Shown: one piece after another, positions 58,660-64,000 of the stretch
How positions within the stretch are numbered: the first letter of the stretch is position 1
Layout: every line of letters starts with the position of its first letter
NCBI GenBank assembly: GCA_040768925.1
Contig: JAXGLZ010000002.1
Location: 434,001-498,000, forward strand
Reading direction: 5' to 3'
DNA from: CALNBC01 sp040768925
GTDB taxonomy: Bacteria > Bacillota > Clostridia > Christensenellales > CALWSW01
Length of the DNA: 64,000 nt
Made by a program: the position numbers and the translations under genes
Notes under the pieces: generated by a model
Seen by the model: only the letters and a program-made list of their open reading frames with translations
Told to the model about the DNA's origin: nothing
Databases searched by the model: none

Positions 58660-59887
58660 AAAAATCCCTCCATATTTCCTGCGCGGTCTCCTCGGGAGCG
58701 CCGGAATTCGCCGCCGCCGCGTCCCGGAAGCGCTCATAGTGGGGCAGGCGCTCTTTATACATCGCTTCCAGATCCGCAAAAAGCGAAAGGGGCCTTCCCG
58801 CCCGGGAAAGCTGCTTCGTGTCCCGGAGGATGTGGTAAATCCGGCCATTTTGGTGAAGGGAGGGGTAATTCCGTTCGTCCTTGACCACGCCGCCGCCGGT
58901 GGTGATGATTTTTCCGCTCAGGGCGCCGCAAAGCGCGGTCTGCTCCCGCTCCATTTTGCGGAATTCCCCTTCGCCCAGCTTTTCAAAAATCTCGGGGATC
59001 GGCATGTTTGCCGCTTCCTCGATCTTCGCGTCGATGTCGATCAATTCCCGGCAGGTAAGCTTTGCTAAGGCCGCGCCGACGGTGGTTTTCCCGCTGCCCG
59101 GCATGCCGATCAGGATTATGTTTTCCGTTTCGGCGCGGATCAACCCGAGAATCCGCTCGTTTTCGGAATCGGGGATCTTTTTGCCGAAAAACAGTTCCTC
59201 CGCCGCCTTGGCCTGGGCCACCAGCATGGGCAATCCGTCCGAACGGGGGATGCCCAGGCTTTGTGCCTGCATCAGAAACGCCGTCCTTCGCGGGTTGTAC
59301 ACCATGTCCAGCGCGCCCTCGCAGCGGGGGAAGGCGGAAACGTCCGCCACGGCCGTTCCGGTTTTCGGGAACATGCCCACAGGCGTCGCGTTGATGAGGA
59401 TCTGCGCGTCAAAATGGCGGGAAAGGTTGTGGTAATTGTCCTCCCCGCTTCTTGAAACGGCCACGACTTCTTTGGCCCCGAGCCGCTTTGCCACAAACTT
59501 CGCCGTCAGCGACGCGCCGCCGCTGCCGAAGATCACGGCCTTTTTGTCAAGAAAACCGATGCCCGCCCGCGCGGCCATGTATTCCAGGCCGTAAGCGTCG
59601 GTATTGTCGCCAAAAAGGCCTGTTGGCGTGCGGATGATCGTGTTCACGCTGCCGATTTCCTGCGCCCGTTCCGAAAGGGAACCGCAGTATTGCATCACAT
59701 CGCGTTTGTATGGAATGGTAACATTCAGCCCGCCGATGGAACTGTTCGCCAAAAAACCGGCCAGTTCCTCCGGCGCAAGCTCGATGAGCCGGTAATCCGG
59801 ATTCCCCAGCTCTTTGTGGATCAACTGGGAATAGCTGTGGCCCAATGTGCGGCCGATCAGGCCGAAAACCCCGCTTTCCATGGTCAC
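58640..59887 (-). CDS. Shikimate dehydrogenase / shikimate kinase fusion
   Basis: A 415-aa bifunctional protein. Residues 1-250 are AroE: GLIGRTLGHSYSQLIHK, GLNVTIPYK (catalytic Lys), GDNTDAYG and the NADP loop GSGGASLTAKF. Residues about 255-415 are AroK: Walker A GMPGSGKTTVG, DIDAKIEE, FRKMEREQ and GGGVV. The two enzymes perform consecutive steps to shikimate-3-phosphate. The frame is continuous with no stop between the domains. GTG start overlapping the pheA stop (GTGA). Confidence 0.95.
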   Translation of the reverse strand: MTMESGVFGLIGRTLGHSYSQLIHKELGNPDYRLIELAPEELAGFLANSSIGGLNVTIPYKRDVMQYCGSLSERAQEIGSVNTIIRTPTGLFGDNTDAYGLEYMAARAGIGFLDKKAVIFGSGGASLTAKFVAKRLGAKEVVAVSRSGEDNYHNLSRHFDAQILINATPVGMFPKTGTAVADVSAFPRCEGALDMVYNPRRTAFLMQAQSLGIPRSDGLPMLVAQAKAAEELFFGKKIPDSENERILGLIRAETENIILIGMPGSGKTTVGAALAKLTCRELIDIDAKIEEAANMPIPEIFEKLGEGEFRKMEREQTALCGALSGKIITTGGGVVKDERNYPSLHQNGRIYHILRDTKQLSRAGRPLSLFADLEAMYKERLPHYERFRDAAAANSGAPEETAQEIWRDFCETTRD

Positions 59888-61023
59888 ACCATCGAATAAT
59901 TGCCGAGGAAGATGCAGTTTTCACTGCTGCTTTCCAGCTCTTCCAGCATGGCCAGCACGCCCGGCTCCCGGACGGAAGCTTCCAGTTCCAAAAAGAACAT
60001 GAATTCGAAGTTGCGGCCGGTCACCGGGCAGCTTTCCAGCTTGCTCATGTTGATCCCCCGCACGGCAAATTTGGAAAGCAGGCTATAGAGCGCGCCGGGC
60101 TCGTCTGCGCAGGGGAGGATCAGGCTGATCCGGTTCGCCCCGGCGTAGATCGCCGGTTCCTTCGCGATGCAGATGAAGCGGGTGTAGTTGTTGTCGCTGT
60201 CCTGGATGTCGTCCTTCAGGGTTTTGAGGCCGTAAAGCTCCGCGCACTGGTGGGAGGAGATCGCCGCGCAATCCGTCCGCTTCGATTCGGCGACCTTTTG
60301 GGCGGCCATGGCGGTGTTGGCGCAGGGGGTGATCGCCACGCCACTCCCAAGGGAAGAAAGGAACCTGCCGCACTGGCCCAGGGCCTGTTCGTGGGAATAG
60401 ATCTCGCGGATTTGCGAAAATTCCGCGCCGGGGTTGGCCAGCAGCTCGTGGCGGATGAACAGGTTCACCGAGCGCACGATGGAAAAGCGCCTGCGCTGCA
60501 ACAGCTCGTAAATCGCGCGGACCGAGCCGTTTGAGCTGTTTTCGATGGGAACCACGCCGAATTTGCACAGGCCGGACTCCACAGCGTCAAACACCGCCTC
60601 GAAGCTTTTAACGAACACGACGTTGCCCCGGGGGAGCAATTTATCACAGGCGGCCTGGGAATGGGAACCTTCCACGCCCTGGCAGGCGACGGAGCCGGAC
60701 CTTGGGAACACGTCCTCCCCGGCCAGAAGAGCCCCCTCGATCCGGTTGCGGATTTTTGAGGAGCGGCGGAAAAGCTCGCCCTGCCTCGCCTTTGAAAGCT
60801 CGATCAGGTCGTGGAACAGGCGATGGGCGTAGGGTTCCAGATCCCCGGATTTTTCCTGCACTTTTGCCAGGATCTCCCGCTCCCGCGCTTTGTTCAAAAC
60901 CGGCAGGGCATTCTCGGTCTTGTATTGCGCGACCCTTTCGGAAAGCCGCATCCGCTCGATGAAAAGCTTCAGGATTTCCTCGTCCACCCGGTCGATCAGT
61001 TCTCTGATTTCTGCGATATCCAT
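59884..61023 (-). CDS. pheA: Bifunctional chorismate mutase / prephenate dehydratase
   Basis: Makes phenylpyruvate from chorismate. A 379-aa protein: AroQ-type chorismate mutase (1-90, IRELIDRVDEEILKLFIERM), prephenate dehydratase (about 105-285; GVVPIENSSNGSV, and NNYTRFICI), and a C-terminal ACT domain (CADEPGALYSLL and ESCPVTG) for phenylalanine feedback. GGAGGAG ribosome site. It overlaps aroC and aroE/K. Confidence 0.95.
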   Translation of the reverse strand: MDIAEIRELIDRVDEEILKLFIERMRLSERVAQYKTENALPVLNKAREREILAKVQEKSGDLEPYAHRLFHDLIELSKARQGELFRRSSKIRNRIEGALLAGEDVFPRSGSVACQGVEGSHSQAACDKLLPRGNVVFVKSFEAVFDAVESGLCKFGVVPIENSSNGSVRAIYELLQRRRFSIVRSVNLFIRHELLANPGAEFSQIREIYSHEQALGQCGRFLSSLGSGVAITPCANTAMAAQKVAESKRTDCAAISSHQCAELYGLKTLKDDIQDSDNNYTRFICIAKEPAIYAGANRISLILPCADEPGALYSLLSKFAVRGINMSKLESCPVTGRNFEFMFFLELEASVREPGVLAMLEELESSSENCIFLGNYSMV

Positions 61024-62105
61024 CGTGCATTCTCCTCCATGAGCATGTCCAAAATCACTATGGCGGCGACGGCCTCGACGACGGGCACCGCCCGGTGGGC
61101 GACGCAGGGGTCGTGCCGGCCGCGAATGGCCAGGGTGGTTTCGCGGTTCTCCGAAAGGCTGACGCTTTGCTGGGGCCGGCCGATCGAAGGCGTTGGCTTG
61201 AAGGCGGCTCTGAAGACCAACGGCATGCCGTTGGTGATGCCGCCCAGGATGCCGCCGCAGTCGTTCTTCGTTGTGGCGATCCTGCCTTCGCTGTCAATAC
61301 AAAAAGGGTCGTTGTTTTCGCTGCCGCGCTTTTTCGCGCTTGCAAAGCCCGCGCCGAATTCGATGCCCTTGACCGCCGGAATGCCGAAAACCGCCTGGGC
61401 AATCCGGTTTTCCACCCCGTCAAACATCGGCGAGCCGATCCCGGCGGGCAGGCCGATCGCCGCGCATTCGACGATCCCGCCCACGGAATCCGCCTCCTTC
61501 GCCGCTTGGGCGATGGCGGCCTTCATCGCTTCGCCGGCCGCGTCGTCGATCACCGGGAAATCCTTCGCCGCGATCGCCGCAAAAAGCGTTTCGTCCGGCC
61601 ACAGGGGGAAGGGAACGTCCCTTTTTCCCCCGGCTTCGATCAGGTGCGCGCCGACGAAAATCCCCCGCCGGGCAAGGATCTGCTTTGCGATCCCCCCGGC
61701 GACGCAAAGGGGCGCCGTCAGCCTGCCGGAAAAATGCCCGCCGCCCCGTATATCCGCGCTGCCGCCCCATTTGGCGAAGGCGGCGTAATCCGCGTGGGAG
61801 GGCCGGGGAACGTCCGCCAAAGCTTCGTAATCCACAGACCGCGCGTCCTTGTTTTCGATGATCGCGCAAAGGGGGCTGCCGCAGGTTTTGCCGTTCGCCA
61901 CGCCGGAAAGGAACAGGGGAACGTCCTCCTCCTTCCGCTGGGTAGAAAGGGCCCCGCCCGGCTTCCTTCGGCTCATAAAGGCAAGAAGCTCGGCTTCGTC
62001 GATCTCCTCGCCGGCGGGCAGATTGTCGATCACCACGCCGACGGCTTTTCCGTGGGACTGGCCAAAGACGGTCACCCTGATGTTTTTCCCGAATTCAGAA
62101 GACAT
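60996..62105 (-). CDS. aroC: Chorismate synthase
   Basis: An FMN-dependent 5-enolpyruvylshikimate-3-phosphate lyase. A 369-aa protein with the signatures VFGQSHGKAVG, GRLTAPLCVAGG (after GGGHFSG) and RGRHDPCVAHRAVPVVEAV. GGGAGGG ribosome site; overlaps aroA by 11 bp and pheA by 28 bp. Confidence 0.95.
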   Translation of the reverse strand: MSSEFGKNIRVTVFGQSHGKAVGVVIDNLPAGEEIDEAELLAFMSRRKPGGALSTQRKEEDVPLFLSGVANGKTCGSPLCAIIENKDARSVDYEALADVPRPSHADYAAFAKWGGSADIRGGGHFSGRLTAPLCVAGGIAKQILARRGIFVGAHLIEAGGKRDVPFPLWPDETLFAAIAAKDFPVIDDAAGEAMKAAIAQAAKEADSVGGIVECAAIGLPAGIGSPMFDGVENRIAQAVFGIPAVKGIEFGAGFASAKKRGSENNDPFCIDSEGRIATTKNDCGGILGGITNGMPLVFRAAFKPTPSIGRPQQSVSLSENRETTLAIRGRHDPCVAHRAVPVVEAVAAIVILDMLMEENARWISQKSEN

Positions 62106-63348
62106 CCGCGATCCCTCCCAGCTTTGCGTAATCCTGATAAAAGGCGGGGTACGATTTTGCCGCCGCCCCGGCGTCTTCGATCACCACGGGCTGATCGCAG
62201 CCAATTGCGGCGATCGCGGCGGCCATGGCGATGCGGTGGTCGTGGAAGCTGTTCACCCTGCCGCCGGCCAGCTTTTGGCCGCGAACGATGAGGCCCTCCG
62301 GCAGCTCCTCCGCCCTGCCCCCCAGGGAATGGATCAGATTCGCCGTGGAGGTCAGGCGGTCGCTCTCCTTCAGCCGCAGCCGCGCGGCGTTGACGAAGCG
62401 GGTTTCCCCCTCGGCAAAGGCGGCGACGACGGCCAGCGCGGGCAGAAGGTCTGGCGTTTCGCTGATGTCGATCTCGCACCCGGTCAGGCGGGAGGGCTTG
62501 GCGGTGATCCCTGCTTCCGATTCGGTGATCTTTGCCCCGAAGCGGCGGAGGAATTCGGCGATCCGCCTGTCCCCCTGGGGGGAATCGGGGTTGAGGCCCG
62601 TTACGGTGATTTCTTTCCCGATGGCCCCGGCGCAAAGGAAAAAGGCCGCGTTGGACCAATCGCCGTCCACCCTTACCCGTTTGGGCGAGCGGAATCGCTG
62701 GCCGCCGGGGACGAGGAATCCGTCCTTTTCCCGCGTTGCGAAAACCCCGAATTTCTCCAGCGCGCAAAGGGTGATGTCGACATAGGCGGCGGATTCCAGC
62801 CCGGTGGTCAGCGTGATCCCGCTGTCCCCCGCGAGCAGGGGCAGGGCGAGCAGCAGCCCGGTAATGTATTGGGAGCTGACGTTCCCGGGCAGGGAATACT
62901 CCCCGCTTTGCAGGCGGCCGCTGATCGTCAGCGGGAGTTTTTCCGCGGAAAAAGCCGCACCGTGGGATTTCATCGCAGCGGCGAGCTGGGAAAGCGGGCG
63001 CTCGGGCAGCCTTCCGGCGCCGGTGAACGCGGCTTTTTCGCACAGCGCCGCCGCGACGGGGATCAAAAACCGCAAGGTGGAGCCGCTTTCCCCGCAATCG
63101 AGGACCGGGGATTTTGCGGGTTTTCGGATCGGCGAGATGCGCAGGGCATGTCCAGTTTGCTCGATTTTTGCCCCCAGGGCGGTCAGGCAGCCGACGGTGG
63201 CGTCGATATCCTGTGAGCTTTGGGAAAGGGCAAGCTCCGTCGGCCCGTCCGAAAGCGCGGCGCAGATCAGCAGCCTGTGGGCATTGGATTTTGAGGGTAT
63301 GGCGGCGATCGTGCCCGAAAGGGGCGCGGGCGTGATCCTGACGTTCAT
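62095..63348 (-). CDS. aroA: 3-phosphoshikimate 1-carboxyvinyltransferase (EPSP synthase)
   Basis: Transfers enolpyruvate from PEP to shikimate-3-phosphate. A 417-aa protein from the ATG at 63348 (GGAGG upstream). PSKSNAHRLLICAAL, CGESGSTLRFLIPVA, VDGDWSNAAFFLCAG and LRLKESDRLTS and DHRIAMA are visible. The glyphosate-loop residue after CGESGSTLR and NAHR suggest a class II-like rather than E. coli-like enzyme, with low certainty. ATGA overlap with aroB. Confidence 0.95.
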   Translation of the reverse strand: MNVRITPAPLSGTIAAIPSKSNAHRLLICAALSDGPTELALSQSSQDIDATVGCLTALGAKIEQTGHALRISPIRKPAKSPVLDCGESGSTLRFLIPVAAALCEKAAFTGAGRLPERPLSQLAAAMKSHGAAFSAEKLPLTISGRLQSGEYSLPGNVSSQYITGLLLALPLLAGDSGITLTTGLESAAYVDITLCALEKFGVFATREKDGFLVPGGQRFRSPKRVRVDGDWSNAAFFLCAGAIGKEITVTGLNPDSPQGDRRIAEFLRRFGAKITESEAGITAKPSRLTGCEIDISETPDLLPALAVVAAFAEGETRFVNAARLRLKESDRLTSTANLIHSLGGRAEELPEGLIVRGQKLAGGRVNSFHDHRIAMAAAIAAIGCDQPVVIEDAGAAAKSYPAFYQDYAKLGGIADVF

Positions 63349-64000
63349 GGAAGGTCCTCCAATCCCGCTTGGATGACGGGCAGCAGCCGGTCCACAGGCA
63401 TTTTTTCCAGCGCGCAGTCGCCGATTCCCCTGGGGATTACCAGGGTGATGGCGTCCCCCGCGCGCTTTTTGTCGTTCAGCGCCGCGTCTGCAAGCGCTTT
63501 CGCGGAAAAATCGGTTGCGGTGGGCAGGCCGTTCATTTGCAGAACTGTTATGATGCGCTTCGCGGTTTCTTCGCCGCAATACCCCAGCGAAACGGCGGAT
63601 CGGGCGATGACGGCGATGCCGATCGCCACGGCCCGGCCGTGGGGAACGGCATAGCCGCTGCATTTTTCCACCGCGTGGCCCACGGTGTGCCCCAGGTTCA
63701 GGGTTTTCCTGACGCCGTTTTCGAACTCGTCTTCCTCGACGATTCGGCCCTTGAAGGCAACGCATCGGGCGATGATCTCCGTGGGGTTTTCCCTGGCTTT
63801 CCCCGTTTCAAAAAGGGAAAAGAGCGCTTCGCCCTCCAGAATCCCCGTCTTGATCGCCTCGGCCGCGCCGCAGGCGAAGATCTCGTCCGAAAGGGTGTTC
63901 AAACAGTCCGTGTCGCAGATCACCGCTTCGGGCTGAAGGAACAGCCCGGCGAGGTTTTTGCCCGCCGCGAGGTCGATCGCCGTTTTGCCGCCCACGGAGG
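63345..64000 (-). CDS. aroB: 3-dehydroquinate synthase, C-terminal part (runs off window)
   Basis: The frame continues past the right edge. It starts in the window with the conserved SVGGKTAID, then AGKNLAGLFLQPEAV, the zinc-ligand region (EDEFENGVRKTLNLGHTVGHAVE) and MPVDRLLPV at the end. 218 codons present. Second step of the shikimate pathway and the most upstream operon gene visible here. Confidence 0.95.
   Translation of the reverse strand, partial: SVGGKTAIDLAAGKNLAGLFLQPEAVICDTDCLNTLSDEIFACGAAEAIKTGILEGEALFSLFETGKARENPTEIIARCVAFKGRIVEEDEFENGVRKTLNLGHTVGHAVEKCSGYAVPHGRAVAIGIAVIARSAVSLGYCGEETAKRIITVLQMNGLPTATDFSAKALADAALNDKKRAGDAITLVIPRGIGDCALEKMPVDRLLPVIQAGLEDLP

Overview
The window looks like chromosomal DNA from a GC-rich, endospore-forming, flagellated member of the Clostridia (Firmicutes), most plausibly an Oscillospirales-type gut lineage. 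Several gene orders are textbook endospore-former synteny: dacF-punA-deoB-spoIIM, argR-recN-spoIVB-spo0A, asp23-amaP-nusB-xseAB-ispA-dxs-tlyA, the eight-gene spoIIIA operon, spoIIGA-sigE, yqfCD-phoH-pgpH-ybeY-cdd-era-yqzL-recO, and pnp-ylxY-mlpA. Almost every gene is on the minus strand. The plus-strand exceptions are motAB, a second dacF-like gene and an ArsC/Spx-like gene. No rRNA, tRNA, CRISPR array or complete insertion sequence was seen.

Layout: 1-6.6 kb, dgt fragment, lysA, a dacF paralogue that lacks its catalytic serine, punA, deoB, spoIIM. 6.8-12.2 kb, spo0A (with a degenerate receiver domain), spoIVB, recN, argR, nadK. 12.5-19.5 kb, isoprenoid/DNA-repair/stress cluster. 19.8-24.3 kb, spoIIIAH to spoIIIAA behind a sigma-E-type promoter, with spoIIIAF reduced to 55 codons. 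24.7-26.4 kb, motAB behind a sigma-D-type promoter. 26.5-28.0 kb, sigE and spoIIGA, without the usual following sigG. 28.3-36.8 kb, a BusR-like regulator and the recO to yqfC cluster. 37.2-39.0 kb, a large serine recombinase whose last 22 residues read as the C-terminus of a sporulation sigma factor of the SigG type, plus a small companion ORF. 39.2-44.9 kb, an intact dacF-like carboxypeptidase, M16 peptidase, a degenerate polysaccharide deacetylase and pnp. 45-50.5 kb, accessory genes including a tandem-PII/DUF1538 pair and a 780-bp gene-free stretch. 50.6-57.9 kb, a MarR/heterodimeric ABC exporter operon and two lipoproteins. 58.2-64 kb, a tightly overlapping aromatic amino acid operon aroB-aroA-aroC-pheA-aroE/K-aroQ.

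The strongest unusual signals are in the sporulation regulators. Spo0A keeps its DNA-binding domain but has Glu in place of the phosphoacceptor Asp and has lost the acidic pocket. The dacF-locus protein is a pseudo-enzyme, whereas the dacF-like gene at 39.2 kb is intact and has a sigma-E-like promoter. A SigG-like C-terminus is fused to a recombinase while sigG is missing from its usual place. In addition, a family of modular, hairpin-rich intergenic repeats occurs six times, in both orientations, with covarying stems.
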